Shown: positions 29,828 through 39,662 of the stretch, piece after piece
Numbering within the stretch: position 1 is the first letter of the stretch
How the letters are laid out: each line of letters starts with the position of its first letter
NCBI RefSeq assembly: GCF_002901445.1
Contig: NZ_PPPD01000002.1
Span: forward strand, 389,154 to 453,153
DNA length: 64,000 nt
From: Deinococcus koreensis
Lineage (GTDB): Bacteria > Deinococcota > Deinococci > Deinococcales > Deinococcaceae
Direction of reading: 5' to 3'
Made by a program: the position numbers and the translations under genes
Notes under the pieces: generated by a model
Seen by the model: only the letters and a program-made list of their open reading frames with translations
The model's database searches: none
What the model was told of the DNA's origin: nothing

Positions 29828-31662
29828 CTGATACTCCCAAACTTATTCTCTGGAATGAGCCTGACCAGATCTTGACGAACGGACTCAAAATCATTTGCCT
29901 CCGCATGGCGGCGGAGGAGCTTCAGTTGCTCATGCATAATGTGGGGGTCAACCTTACCAAGCTTGGCACTGAAAATCTCACTGTGGGAAGTGGAATTGAT
30001 GTCTTCACTACTCATGAGTAATTCTTCATAGAGTTTCTCGCCCGGCCGAATGCCGCTGTAAACCACATCAACATTCTGTGCACCGCTCAGACGTATAACG
30101 TCATGCGCCAGGTCAGAGATTTTCACGGGCTCGCCCATGTTCAGCACGTACACCTTGCCATTTTCCGCAAGCCCTCCGGCCTGAACAACCAGCTTGGCTG
30201 CTTCTGGTATGGTCATAAAGTAGCGAACCATTTCGGGGTGAGTCACGGTGATAGGGCCACCCGCACGGATCTGGGACATAAACGTGGGGACTACGCTCCC
30301 CCGACTGCCCAGCACATTGCCGAATCGGACGGACACGAAGGCCTGGGTCTCACGGGCCTGGGCCGCCCCGGCAGAAACCACCATTTCAGCGATACGCTTC
30401 GAAGCCCCCATCACGCTGGTTGGATTAACCGCCTTATCCGTGGAAACGTTCACTAGGCGGCTCACCCCGAATTTCAGGCACAGTGTGACGACATTATCTG
30501 TGCCTATGACGTTGTTGAGAATCGCCTCGGAGGGCGTCTGTTCCATCAACGGAACATGTTTGTGCGCCGCCGCATGGAATACAACATCCGGGCGAAACTC
30601 CTTGAAGACGGCCTCCAGCCGGGCCGCGTCACGCACGTCTCCAATCAGACCCATCTGTTTGACTTCAGGCCAGTTCCGCACCAACTCCTGCTGGATGCTG
30701 AAAATGCTGTTCTCACCTCGCCCGAAAAGCAACACCGTAGACGGGCTGAAAGTCACGATCTGCCGGACGATCTCGGAGCCGATACTACCGCCAGCTCCTG
30801 TCACGAGAACAACCCGTCCCCTAAGATAACTGGCTATTTCCTGCGTATTCAGTTGCACTGGAGGCCGCCGGAGCAGATCTTCCAGATTCACGTCCCGAAT
30901 CTGGCTGATGTTCACAGATCCGTTGAGGATCTCGAAGACCCCGGGAATGATCCTATATCTTAAATGAGATTCACGCGCCTCGTCGACCACCCGCCTGATA
31001 AAATCGCCAGATGCCGAAGGCACAGCGATGAGAATTTCCTGTGCGCCCTCACGTTGTGCCACCGACTGAAGTGCAGCGACCTGTCCAAATACAGGTAACC
31101 CCAGAACCCGCTGCCCCACCTTGCTGAGCTCATCGTCAATGAAGCCAATGGGCACCAGGCCAGACTCCGGATGCCGCTGCATCTCGCGTGCGATAAGGCT
31201 GCCAGCTTCGCCGGCACCGACGATCAACACGCGCCGCGCATCATCCGCTCTCTGCCGGCGCACCTGCTCGCTGAGCATCCGTGTGCCGAGGCGTGCCCCA
31301 CCCATGAAGAGAAAACCCAGGATGCCGACGAGCAAAGGCACACTTCGGGGTAATTGCAGCCAGGTCTGAAGTATAAATCCGGCCGCAAACATAATGAGTG
31401 TCGCCAGGCTCACTGCACGGGCGAGCAGGATCAGATCCGAGATGCCCGCCCGTTGCCAGTTCTGGCGATGAAGCTGGTAGACATTGGCAACGCTGCCCAT
31501 AACCACCAGACTCAGGAACATGTAGCTCCAGACATTGGCGGGGACACCTAAGGAAATAAGTTCAGGTTTTCGAAAGCCGTAGGCAAGCAAGGTAGCGGCC
31601 CCCCATAACGCTGAATCAATCAGGTATTTGGAATGGGTGGGCGTGAAAAGAATTGGCTTCAT
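29824..31662 (-). CDS. Membrane-bound UDP-GlcNAc 4,6-dehydratase, WbpM/FlaA1/CapD class
   Basis: This 612-residue enzyme has four N-terminal membrane helices (about 10-130), a Rossmann CoA-binding-like domain ([16 protein letters not shown], near 145), and a C-terminal SDR dehydratase domain beginning [18 protein letters not shown] (near 283). The catalytic region [17 protein letters not shown] has Met in place of the usual Tyr (Met-x3-Lys), as in WbpM. Such enzymes make UDP-4-keto-6-deoxy-D-GlcNAc, the precursor of D-QuiNAc and D-FucNAc. The 4-ketoreductase needed next is probably the SDR half of the upstream fusion protein, whose stop overlaps this start. Confidence 0.88.
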   Translation of the reverse strand: MKPILFTPTHSKYLIDSALWGAATLLAYGFRKPELISLGVPANVWSYMFLSLVVMGSVANVYQLHRQNWQRAGISDLILLARAVSLATLIMFAAGFILQTWLQLPRSVPLLVGILGFLFMGGARLGTRMLSEQVRRQRADDARRVLIVGAGEAGSLIAREMQRHPESGLVPIGFIDDELSKVGQRVLGLPVFGQVAALQSVAQREGAQEILIAVPSASGDFIRRVVDEARESHLRYRIIPGVFEILNGSVNISQIRDVNLEDLLRRPPVQLNTQEIASYLRGRVVLVTGAGGSIGSEIVRQIVTFSPSTVLLFGRGENSIFSIQQELVRNWPEVKQMGLIGDVRDAARLEAVFKEFRPDVVFHAAAHKHVPLMEQTPSEAILNNVIGTDNVVTLCLKFGVSRLVNVSTDKAVNPTSVMGASKRIAEMVVSAGAAQARETQAFVSVRFGNVLGSRGSVVPTFMSQIRAGGPITVTHPEMVRYFMTIPEAAKLVVQAGGLAENGKVYVLNMGEPVKISDLAHDVIRLSGAQNVDVVYSGIRPGEKLYEELLMSSEDINSTSHSEIFSAKLGKVDPHIMHEQLKLLRRHAEANDFESVRQDLVRLIPENKFGSIR

Positions 31663-33233
31663 TTATTTCCTGTCCCCTTGAAGACCGACAGCAGTGTGAG
31701 CTGGATAATCTCGAAATCCCTTCTGAACCCTAGCGTACGCATATACTGGGCGTCTCGCCGAACCTTCTCGACATCGTCGAGATCATCACGGCCGGTGGCC
31801 TGGGCATATCCTGTCACGCCCGGCAAGAGCGCATCAACGCCTGTCTGTTCCCGTAGCCTGAGCACTGGCGTCTGCGTCATCAGGGCGGGGCGTGGGCCCA
31901 CCAGACTCATTTCGCCCCGCAGCACATTCAGCAGCTGTGGCAACTCATCCAGACTGGTGCGGCGCAACACGGCTCCAAGTCGGGTCACCGGACTGACCCC
32001 CGTGCGCTGCATGTCCTCCGTGGAGAGGTGAGGAGTACCAACCTGCATGGTTCGGAACTTGAAGATCCTGAAAGGACGGTGCCCCTGGCCTGCGCGCTCC
32101 TGAATAAAGAGCGGATGTCCCGGCGAATCCAGGCGGATCAATGCCGCTAGCCCCAGCAGGAGTGGGGCCAGAACGATCAAGGCAAGCAGGGCCAGAATAC
32201 GTTCCAGCAGTGACCTCACCAGCAGATATCGTCGCTGTGACGCGCTGAGGGTATAGCGGGATGGCTCCGTTCTCTGAGAAGGGCGGTCACGATCCAGACT
32301 CTGACCCGTACGGGCCATCGCCTGCCAGACTGGGTAAGGTGGCGTCCAGCTCAGGAGACGCTGGGCTTTGGCGCTGCTGACCTGGAGCGAGCCGGTGAGA
32401 CGCCGGATTACGGCGCCTCGTCCGGTGATTCGGCCCACCCAGAGCAATAGGGGAACTGGGATGGCCGGCAGCCTGGCATGACGGCCCTGGGTCTCGGCGA
32501 GGAAGCGTGTCAGCTCGGGGGTCGAGAGATCCTGCCCATCCGAGGCGAAAAACATCTCACCGGGCGCCGCCGGATGCTCCAGCGCCACCGCGATCAGATC
32601 TGCCAGGTTGCCCACATAGACCATACTTCGCCGGTTTTTGATGGCGCCGATAGGTAAGGGAAAACCGCGACCAGCGGCGCGTGCCAGGGCCATGAAGTTG
32701 GCCTTGACACCTGGGCCATAGACCAGCGGGGGGCGGAGGATCACGACTCCCAGGCCGGTATCCTGACCCAGGCGCAGCAGGGCCTGCTCGGCTTCCCACT
32801 TGCTCTGGCCGTAGGGATCGCTGGGCCGGGGCAGGTCGTCTTCCGTCAGCGGACGGTCGCTGGACTCGCCGTTCACCTTCACGGAACTCAGGTAGACGAA
32901 GCGCCTGACTCCCTGCCGGGCCGCGGCCGCGGCCAGCGAAAGGGCCGCGTCGCGATTGACCGCCCGGTAGGCCGCCAACGGATCGGGATGGGTGTCGTTC
33001 ATGACGTGGACGCGGGCCGCCAGATACACGATCTGATCAACGTCGAGCAACATCTCGCTCCAGTCCTCGACCGTCTGGGTGAGATCGGGCAGGGTCACGT
33101 AAGCCGCCCCCGGCGGCACGGCGCTGCGCTGCCTCGCTGCAGCCAGCACGAGCTTTCCCCGGCTCAACAGTTCAAGCACGACCACCTGTCCCACGAAACC
33201 GCTGGCCCCGACCACCAGCACCCGACCACTCAT
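31659..33233 (-). CDS. Fusion of NAD-dependent 4-ketoreductase/epimerase and phosphoglycosyl transferase
   Basis: These 524 residues hold two enzymes in one chain. Residues 1 to about 290 are an extended SDR ([19 protein letters not shown]; active site [13 protein letters not shown]) of the WbpV/WreQ or epimerase type. After a linker, residues about 330-524 are a monotopic sugar-1-phosphate transferase: a hydrophobic hairpin ([20 protein letters not shown]), [19 protein letters not shown], the catalytic Asp-Glu in [15 protein letters not shown], and SLVGPRPAL. The simplest reading is reduction of UDP-4-keto-6-deoxy-GlcNAc followed by transfer of that sugar phosphate to undecaprenyl phosphate, which starts the repeat unit. 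Order in the cell and exact sugar are inference. Confidence 0.88.
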   Translation of the reverse strand: MSGRVLVVGASGFVGQVVVLELLSRGKLVLAAARQRSAVPPGAAYVTLPDLTQTVEDWSEMLLDVDQIVYLAARVHVMNDTHPDPLAAYRAVNRDAALSLAAAAARQGVRRFVYLSSVKVNGESSDRPLTEDDLPRPSDPYGQSKWEAEQALLRLGQDTGLGVVILRPPLVYGPGVKANFMALARAAGRGFPLPIGAIKNRRSMVYVGNLADLIAVALEHPAAPGEMFFASDGQDLSTPELTRFLAETQGRHARLPAIPVPLLLWVGRITGRGAVIRRLTGSLQVSSAKAQRLLSWTPPYPVWQAMARTGQSLDRDRPSQRTEPSRYTLSASQRRYLLVRSLLERILALLALIVLAPLLLGLAALIRLDSPGHPLFIQERAGQGHRPFRIFKFRTMQVGTPHLSTEDMQRTGVSPVTRLGAVLRRTSLDELPQLLNVLRGEMSLVGPRPALMTQTPVLRLREQTGVDALLPGVTGYAQATGRDDLDDVEKVRRDAQYMRTLGFRRDFEIIQLTLLSVFKGTGNK

Positions 33234-34450
33234 GGCCTGACCGCCAGTGCCGAGAAGAGGGCTTCGAGTTCCGTCAGACTGGCCTCACGCTCGAAATGAC
33301 GTTCGAAGTACTCGCGCCCTCGCTGGCCCAGTGCGTCCCGTTCCTGGGCAGTCATGGCCTGAAGATGCCGGGCAGCGTCAGCCAGCGCCTGGGGCTGCTG
33401 TGGGGCAACGACCAGACCCGCCTCCGACTCGCGGACGATGGCTGCGCCCTCTCCATCGAGGCTGGCCAGCAGGGGCCGGCCGCAGGCCAGGTAGGACTGC
33501 ACCTTGGCCGGCACGGTCAGGGCGAACAGGTTGTCGGCGCTCAGGGACACCAGCAGGGCCTGTGCCTGCGCGAAGTAGCGCGGCATCTCAGCCGGAGGAT
33601 GCGCGCCCAGAAAATGGACATTGCTCAGGCCAGCGGCGGCGGCCCGGGACTCCAGTTCGGCACGGACGCTGCCGTCACCCAGAAAGACCCACTGAATCTC
33701 ATCGCCCCTGGTCAGTTCGGCCGCCTCCAGCACGGTGAACAGATCCTGCGCCGTGCCCATGTTGCCGGCGAACATCACCGTGAAGCCGCCGGGCAGCCCG
33801 CGAGCCGCGGCCCACTGCGGCTCGGGCGCCTGTGGCTGATAGTAGGCTTCGGCGTACTGGGGGTAGTAGCGGATCTGGCCCGCGGCCACGCCCAGGCGCT
33901 CTACCCTGGGGATGAAGGCGCGGGAGGTGACCAGGATCAGGTCGCAGGCGCGGTAGATCACGCGCACCATCTGTTCGACCAGCTTCAGGAGCAGTGGATG
34001 GGTCACGAAGCCGGTGGCAGCCAGACTCTCGGGCCAGAGATCCTGGACATAGAAGGCGATGGGCCGCCGCGTACGGGCCTTGAGGGCCATCGCGGGATAA
34101 CCCACCGTCATGGGCGAGGGTTCATAGACGAAGATCACGTCGTAGGCATCGCGCAGGCGTGCCGGCCCCAGGACACTGCCTGACAATGCGAAGGAGAGGT
34201 AATTCAGGCCCAGCCGCACCCCGCTGCCCTGCCCCCGTGCCAGCATCGGCACCCGGACGATCCGGATGCCCTGGTACTGCTCCTCGACCACCGTGCGCCC
34301 CGAGTACCCGGACGTGAACTCCCCCGAGGGGTAGTTGGGATGGCCGGTCAACACCGTGACCCGGTGCCCGCGTTCGTGCAGGCCCGAGACGATGTCATTG
34401 ATCCGGAAGTTTTCGGGCCAGAAGTACTGGGTGACGACGAGAACATGCAT
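33230..34450 (-). CDS. wbuB: Glycosyltransferase family 4, WbuB-like
   Basis: This 406-residue GT-B glycosyltransferase has the N-terminal acceptor domain LVVTQYFWPENFRINDIVSGL and the C-terminal donor domain FLGDGSVRAELESRAAAAGLSNVHFLG followed by an EGAAIVRESEAGLVVAPQQPQAL block, with the Glu-x7-Glu motif. The N-terminal region and the location right after fnlC resemble WbuB, the L-FucNAc transferase found with fnlABC in Gram-negative O-antigen loci. It probably adds L-FucNAc as the second sugar on the lipid carrier. It overlaps both neighbours. Confidence 0.82.
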   Translation of the reverse strand: MHVLVVTQYFWPENFRINDIVSGLHERGHRVTVLTGHPNYPSGEFTSGYSGRTVVEEQYQGIRIVRVPMLARGQGSGVRLGLNYLSFALSGSVLGPARLRDAYDVIFVYEPSPMTVGYPAMALKARTRRPIAFYVQDLWPESLAATGFVTHPLLLKLVEQMVRVIYRACDLILVTSRAFIPRVERLGVAAGQIRYYPQYAEAYYQPQAPEPQWAAARGLPGGFTVMFAGNMGTAQDLFTVLEAAELTRGDEIQWVFLGDGSVRAELESRAAAAGLSNVHFLGAHPPAEMPRYFAQAQALLVSLSADNLFALTVPAKVQSYLACGRPLLASLDGEGAAIVRESEAGLVVAPQQPQALADAARHLQAMTAQERDALGQRGREYFERHFEREASLTELEALFSALAVRP

Positions 34451-35601
34451 CAGCCCCGCCGCCAGACGACTCGGTTGACATAGTCGGTATAGCTGTGAAT
34501 GATCCTCACGACCTTGTCGGATACGTTCGGCATGCTGTAGTCCGCCACCGGGCGCAGCAGGCGCTGCTCGCCGCGCGGCTGGTCAGCCAGGATGCTCAAC
34601 CCCTGCATGATGCGCTCCGGGGAGAGCCCCACCATCATCACGCTGGCCTCCTCCATCCCTTCCGGGCGCTCGTGGGCCTCGCGGATATTCAGGGCCGGAA
34701 AGTTCAGGATGCTCGACTCTTCGGTGATGGTGCCGCTGTCGGACAGCACGGCGCGGGCATGCATCTGGAGATGCACGTAGTCGTGGAACCCCAGGGGCTT
34801 AAGCAGCTCCACGTTGCGGTGGAAGGTGACGCCCTGGGCGTCGATGCGCTTCTGGGTGCGCGGGTGCGTCGAGACGATGACGCGCTGGTCGTACACCTCG
34901 GCGATGGTGTTCAGCGACAGGGCGAGGTTCGCGAGGTTCAGGTCGGAGTCGATGTTCTCCTCGCGGTGGGCGCTGACCACGAAGTAGTCACCGGCACTCA
35001 GGCCCAGGCGGCTCAGCACGTCCGAGGCCTGGATCTGGGGCAGGTAATGGGTGAGCACCTCGAACATCGGGCTGCCGGTCTTGATGATGCGGTCGGGCGG
35101 CAGGCCCTCCCGCAGCAGGTATTCGCGGGCGATGTCGCTGTAGGTCAGATTGACATCGCTGGTGTGATCCACGATCCGCCGGTTGGTCTCCTCTGGAACC
35201 CGCTGGTCGAAGCAGCGGTTCCCGGCCTCCATGTGGAAAATCGGGATCTTGCGGCGCTTGGCAGGGATCGCCGAGAGGCAGCTGTTGGTATCGCCCAGGA
35301 TCAGCACGGCGTCTGGCTGCTCCCTTGCCATGACGCCGTCGACCTTGATCAGGATGTTCCCGATGGTTTCGGCAGCGCTACCAATGGCCGCGTCGAGAAA
35401 ATAGTCGGGTTTGCGAACGCCCAGGTCATGAAAGAAGATCTCGTTCAGCTCGTAATCGTAGTTCTGACCGGTGTGCACGATGAGATGGTCGGCATGTTCA
35501 TCGAGCCGTGCCAGGACGCGTGAAAGGCGGATGATTTCCGGGCGGGTGCCCACGATGGTCATGACCTTGAGCTTGCGGACGGAAGGCACAGAATTGCTCA
35601 T
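34450..35601 (-). CDS. fnlC: UDP-GlcNAc 2-epimerase family; UDP-L-FucNAc 2-epimerase
   Basis: This 383-residue non-hydrolysing 2-epimerase fold has the signature [42 protein letters not shown] and [22 protein letters not shown]. The second motif set matches the FnlC/WbjD/CapG branch, which converts UDP-2-acetamido-2,6-dideoxy-L-talose (UDP-L-PneNAc) to UDP-L-FucNAc, rather than the WecB branch. It lies directly behind fnlB and fnlA, in pathway order, with ATGA coupling to fnlB. It is cytoplasmic, and the length is normal. Confidence 0.9.
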   Translation of the reverse strand: MSNSVPSVRKLKVMTIVGTRPEIIRLSRVLARLDEHADHLIVHTGQNYDYELNEIFFHDLGVRKPDYFLDAAIGSAAETIGNILIKVDGVMAREQPDAVLILGDTNSCLSAIPAKRRKIPIFHMEAGNRCFDQRVPEETNRRIVDHTSDVNLTYSDIAREYLLREGLPPDRIIKTGSPMFEVLTHYLPQIQASDVLSRLGLSAGDYFVVSAHREENIDSDLNLANLALSLNTIAEVYDQRVIVSTHPRTQKRIDAQGVTFHRNVELLKPLGFHDYVHLQMHARAVLSDSGTITEESSILNFPALNIREAHERPEGMEEASVMMVGLSPERIMQGLSILADQPRGEQRLLRPVADYSMPNVSDKVVRIIHSYTDYVNRVVWRRG

Positions 35602-36713
35602 GCGGGCTCCACCAGTTCAGCGACCGTGTCTGGACGGGCCGGGTCGAAGAGTTCGTGCGTCCAGAAGAGCGTCATCAGGGTTCCGGAGCCCACGTTGGTG
35701 ATGCTGTGCGTGTGCAGCGTCGGGATGTCGATGTAGCTCGGGGCCTCGCCGGAGACCCGGAAGCTCAGCACCTGGGTACCGGTCACATGCCGCAGTTTGA
35801 TCTCGGCCTCGCCGCCCGTGACCAGGAAACGCTCGACCTTGCGGGTATGAAAGTGGTTTCCGCGCGTGATGCCGGGATGGGTGGACGACATGAAGCTCTG
35901 CCCACCGTTGGGGCTCTTGACCGCCTCGAACAGACTGCCACGCGGATCGGTGTGCAGGGTCAGGCGAACGGGATAGTGCTGTGGATACAGGTAGGAGCGG
36001 TAGGTGTTGAACAGATCCCGCCGGAAATCGTCACGAAGGTCGGGAATGATGTGCTGGCTGTACAATCCCGTCATTTCCTGAAGGGTTTCCAGCAGGCCGT
36101 ACACGGTCAGGCGCTGGCCCTCCACGCGCACGTCGCCGGTGACCCCGGTGTCGATCATCGCCTCCAGGCGGCGGGCCACCTCCTGGGCGTGAATCTGTTC
36201 GATCGGCCCATCATTGTGGGGGGTCGGCGTCTCTCCACGTGCCAGCTGGTGGCAGAAGGTGGACACCACCGAGTTGTAGAAGGGTTTGCCACCCTCCCCG
36301 AAGACGCCCGGCAGGATGACGTTGGTGAAGGTTCCGCCAGATCGCCCGGCCCAGGCCGCGAGCAGTGAGGCGACCTCGCGCTTGGACGCGCCGTAGGGCG
36401 TATCGCGCTCGATGTGCGTGGAGGACGAAAACAGGACGTGGGGGCGGCTGCCAGTGGCGTCCAGCGCCTCGATCAGCTGCCGGGTCAGCCCCACGTTGGT
36501 GGCGGCCACGACTGCCTCCTCGCCCCTGTTCATGCCGGCCAGATGGATGATCGCACCACAGTCCTGGACGAAGGACGTGAGCCCGCCTTCCTCGAAGGTT
36601 CTGCGTCCGGCGGCCCGAACCTGCAGACCCTCCACTCCGCGCAGGTAGGCCTGGACGTGCGTGCCGAGCAGTCCATCTGCCCCCGTCACGCCGACGATCA
36701 TCGGTTCTGCCAT
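35598..36713 (-). CDS. fnlB: UDP-2-acetamido-2,6-dideoxy-hexulose reductase with cupin domain (CapF/FnlB)
   Basis: This 371-residue bifunctional enzyme has an N-terminal SDR reductase ([20 protein letters not shown]; active site YGASKREV) and a C-terminal zinc cupin (from about 250) with [19 protein letters not shown] and the metal-binding [12 protein letters not shown]. This two-domain layout is specific to CapF/FnlB/WbjC, in which the cupin epimerises the keto-sugar and the SDR domain reduces it to UDP-L-PneNAc. It follows fnlA with a 16-bp overlap and precedes fnlC with ATGA. Confidence 0.92.
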   Translation of the reverse strand: MAEPMIVGVTGADGLLGTHVQAYLRGVEGLQVRAAGRRTFEEGGLTSFVQDCGAIIHLAGMNRGEEAVVAATNVGLTRQLIEALDATGSRPHVLFSSSTHIERDTPYGASKREVASLLAAWAGRSGGTFTNVILPGVFGEGGKPFYNSVVSTFCHQLARGETPTPHNDGPIEQIHAQEVARRLEAMIDTGVTGDVRVEGQRLTVYGLLETLQEMTGLYSQHIIPDLRDDFRRDLFNTYRSYLYPQHYPVRLTLHTDPRGSLFEAVKSPNGGQSFMSSTHPGITRGNHFHTRKVERFLVTGGEAEIKLRHVTGTQVLSFRVSGEAPSYIDIPTLHTHSITNVGSGTLMTLFWTHELFDPARPDTVAELVEPA

Positions 36714-37717
36714 GCCGCCAGTTCCCTCTGCACATCCGGCAATGAGAGCAGGAGTTCTTCGATCTCCTCGACGCCCAGGCGCTGGGTATTGTGCGAGGTG
36801 TAGTCGTCGAGACTGGACTCCTCCGTACTGCCCTCGGTGAAGTATTTGGCGTAGTTCAGATCGCGGTCGTCCATGCTCACCCGCAGATAGTCCCCCATGT
36901 CCTCGGACTGCGCGATTTCACCCGCGGTCGCCAGGGTCTCGAACAGCTTTTCGGCGTGCCGGGTGCCGATGACCTTGATGGGCACGTCGCTGCGAAAGAG
37001 GTTCTTGAGGGCCTGCGCTAGGTCGGCGACGGTGGAGGCTGGCGCTTTTCGCACGAAAATATCGCCCTGCTGGGCATGTTCGAAAGCGAACAGCACCAGA
37101 TCGATGGCGCTGCGCAGCGACAGCAGGAAGCGGGTCATGTTGGGATCGGTCACAGTCAGCGGCTTGCCCTGTTTGATCTGGTCGATGAACAATGGAATGA
37201 CCGAGCCGCGCGAATACATCACGTTGCCGTAGCGCACGCTGGAGATCATGGTGTCCTCCGGCCCCAGGCGCCGCGCCGCCGCAGTGGCGACCTTCTCCAT
37301 CATGCCCTTGCTCATGCCCATGGCGTTCACAGGAAAAACAGCTTTGTCTGTGCTCAGGCAGACCAGTGAGGCGACCTTGTGGGCAATGGCGGACTCCACG
37401 ATGTTGTGGCTCCCCACGATGTTCGTCAGTACAGCCTGCATAGGGAAAAACTCGCACGAAGGCACCTGCTTGAGGGCCGCGGCGTGAAAGACCAGATCGA
37501 CGCCTTCCATGGCCTGATCCACGCTGCTGCGCTCGCGGATGTCCCCGATATAGAACTTGACCCTCGGGTTGTTCAGCTTGATCCGCATGTGTTCCTGCTT
37601 GAGCTCGTCCCGGCTGAAAACGCGGATCTCCCGGACATCCGTGTCCTTCAGCAGGTGCAGGAGCTCATTTCCAAAGGAGCCAGTGCCCCCTGTGATCAAA
37701 ACAACTTTTTTATTCAT
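36698..37717 (-). CDS. fnlA: UDP-GlcNAc 4,6-dehydratase (5-inverting), FnlA/CapE/WbjB
   Basis: This 339-residue soluble SDR begins VLITGGTGSFGNELLHLL and carries the dehydratase block HAAALKQVPSCEFFP and STDKAVFPVNAMGMSK, with Met-x3-Lys in place of Tyr-x3-Lys as in CapE. It lacks the membrane domain of WbpM. CapE-class enzymes remove water from UDP-GlcNAc and invert C5, the first step to UDP-L-FucNAc. The fnlA-fnlB-fnlC order that follows supports this role. It overlaps the AT-rich upstream glycosyltransferase gene by 8 bp, and base composition returns to GC-rich here. Confidence 0.92.
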   Translation of the reverse strand: MNKKVVLITGGTGSFGNELLHLLKDTDVREIRVFSRDELKQEHMRIKLNNPRVKFYIGDIRERSSVDQAMEGVDLVFHAAALKQVPSCEFFPMQAVLTNIVGSHNIVESAIAHKVASLVCLSTDKAVFPVNAMGMSKGMMEKVATAAARRLGPEDTMISSVRYGNVMYSRGSVIPLFIDQIKQGKPLTVTDPNMTRFLLSLRSAIDLVLFAFEHAQQGDIFVRKAPASTVADLAQALKNLFRSDVPIKVIGTRHAEKLFETLATAGEIAQSEDMGDYLRVSMDDRDLNYAKYFTEGSTEESSLDDYTSHNTQRLGVEEIEELLLSLPDVQRELAAWQNR

Positions 37718-38726
37718 AATTACTTCCGCGTTGCGTCGAACTGATTTTTTCTAGGGAAGGGGTATTACTTGCTGCCATGACTGGATTTTTCATATACTGT
37801 GAGCTAGCTTGTAGAATTTCCTCCCATATTTTAGACTCTTCATCTCTTTGTCGTATCTTAGACATTGCAGATTTCATCTTAGATAGAATAATTATTTCGT
37901 ATGATATGACACGGTAATATTCACGCTTATTGTTATATATAAAATGAATGTATCCTAAAATTGATGATTTGATTATTTTTGGATTTTTGCTGCGTGAATA
38001 GCCACCAAGATGCATTATTTTACATGAAGCATCGTAATATATTTTGTATTTTCTAGCTATTCTTAATAGTAGATCGCCTATTTCATGATCGAAAAAGTAG
38101 AACTCGTCAAAGAGTCCATTTTCTATCAATGCGTCTCTTCTAAACGCTACAAACATTCCATCCACCCACCTTACATATCTACTCTGGAAGTTAGGATGGG
38201 CGCTTTCATGGCCACTAAAAACGATGTTTTTTATTACTTTGGGCATTTTCGAAGCTTTATCTCTGTTTACCATAGGAAATATAGAGTTTAAAACTGAGAG
38301 CATCGTTGATTTAAGTGAGTAAATCATAATATCCCTGCTTGATGGACTAGGTAAACCGCGAGCATCAACAATCAATGGGGCAATCGCACCAATTTCTGGA
38401 TGGGATTGAAATTTAGATTCGATACTATTAAATACTCCTTCCTCGCAGATTATAACATCGCTATTTGCAATTACAATAACCTCTCCTTGAGAGGATTTGA
38501 TTGCTAAATTATGTGCTCTTGCAAACCCTATATTTTCGTTTAAAACAATTAACTTTACATCACTAAACTGCTCTCTAATCAAATTAACGTTATCTTCTGT
38601 AGAAGCATTATCGACTACGATGAATTCAAATTCATTAACCTCCTTAATCAAGTGTATTAGGATAGATTTGATAGCCCGTATCGTAACTTCGGGACTATTA
38701 TATGAAATTAGGCTCACAGAAATCAT
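37710..38726 (-). CDS. Glycosyltransferase family 2 (AT-rich)
   Basis: This 338-residue GT-A enzyme has the opening VSLISYNSPEVTIRAIKSIL, a nucleotide loop FIVVDNAS, the metal motif VIANSDVII, and a downstream acceptor block RWVDGMFVAFRRDALIENGLFDEFYFFDHEIGDLLLR, as in rhamnosyltransferases of the GT2 family. GAGGGAG precedes the ATG. Codon use is strongly AT-rich, unlike fnlA just downstream, so it belongs to the transferred core with wzy and wzx. The donor may be dTDP-L-rhamnose, made by the Rml enzymes of the operon. Confidence 0.85.
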   Translation of the reverse strand: MISVSLISYNSPEVTIRAIKSILIHLIKEVNEFEFIVVDNASTEDNVNLIREQFSDVKLIVLNENIGFARAHNLAIKSSQGEVIVIANSDVIICEEGVFNSIESKFQSHPEIGAIAPLIVDARGLPSPSSRDIMIYSLKSTMLSVLNSIFPMVNRDKASKMPKVIKNIVFSGHESAHPNFQSRYVRWVDGMFVAFRRDALIENGLFDEFYFFDHEIGDLLLRIARKYKIYYDASCKIMHLGGYSRSKNPKIIKSSILGYIHFIYNNKREYYRVISYEIIILSKMKSAMSKIRQRDEESKIWEEILQASSQYMKNPVMAASNTPSLEKISSTQRGSNYE

Positions 38727-38729
38727 GGT

Positions 38730-39662
38730 TTACTCCCTCACTATTGACTTGACTAATTTCCCTGATATTCCACATATTCCATGCCAGCAACCGATGCACA
38801 TTGATTTAAGTTTTAACATCTTTTGATCCTCATATAATACAATTTCTATAGAATGCTTTATAGTTTGCAGTGTACTAGATAATATCAACTCGGGATAGAG
38901 ACGAAAGTATTGTTTTCCAAGTAAGATTCTATTCCTAGTTATATAATAACATCGCAATGAATTATGTTTTGTAAACACTATTTTCCTACCAAGCACGTTT
39001 CTAGTGTACTTCTCCCCAATTGGATGAATCATAGCAATCTTACCTGACTGAGCTACGTATAAACCTTTAGATTTCAATCTGATGCAATATTCAATATCGA
39101 CAGAATCGATGAAATAATCCTCTCTGAAAGCCCCGATCAATTGCAGCGTGCTCTTCTTAATTACAGACCCACTCGTAATTACTGAATATTTTAATTTAAA
39201 ACTATCCTCAGCTGTTTTATCCGAATCCTCCAGTGAATCTCTGTAGCCTAATCCGAGTATGCCAAATTTTTCGTCCCCATAAATTTCAATGGTTTTCCTG
39301 ACCTCATGATATATAGATAAAGAACTTTCAAACATTAGTTCAGTATCATCGTCGAAGAATATTATCCATTCAACTCTATTAGGGAGATATTGTACACCCC
39401 TATTGAGTGCATGGCCTATACCGTAATTATCGTCTAATTCAATAATAATGAGTTTTAACACAGTAATTTCAAATATAAAATCACTTTTAATTTGACGCAC
39501 AAATGACGATTGATTTGATACATCTGAAAATCTATTTATTACCACTACAATATTATGCGATACATTTAACAATCTCCTCAATCTATTTGTAAACCCGGAG
39601 CCAGTATCAAAACAGACTACAACGGCACCTAAATTACTCTCATCTAACAATATTTGAGCCAT
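38730..39662 (-). CDS. Glycosyltransferase family 2, possible rhamnosyltransferase (AT-rich)
   Basis: This 310-residue GT2-type protein has the blocks VVVCFDTGS, DDNYGIGHALNRGVQYLP and the metal motif IIFFDDDTELM, followed by SGSVIKKSTLQLIGAFREDYFIDSVDIEYCIRLKSKG, the pattern of RfbF/RhaT-like rhamnosyltransferases. AAGGAG precedes the ATG. It ends 3 bp before the next glycosyltransferase starts and overlaps the polymerase gene upstream by 23 bp. It has no clear transmembrane segment. Confidence 0.83.
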   Translation of the reverse strand: MAQILLDESNLGAVVVCFDTGSGFTNRLRRLLNVSHNIVVVINRFSDVSNQSSFVRQIKSDFIFEITVLKLIIIELDDNYGIGHALNRGVQYLPNRVEWIIFFDDDTELMFESSLSIYHEVRKTIEIYGDEKFGILGLGYRDSLEDSDKTAEDSFKLKYSVITSGSVIKKSTLQLIGAFREDYFIDSVDIEYCIRLKSKGLYVAQSGKIAMIHPIGEKYTRNVLGRKIVFTKHNSLRCYYITRNRILLGKQYFRLYPELILSSTLQTIKHSIEIVLYEDQKMLKLKSMCIGCWHGICGISGKLVKSIVRE

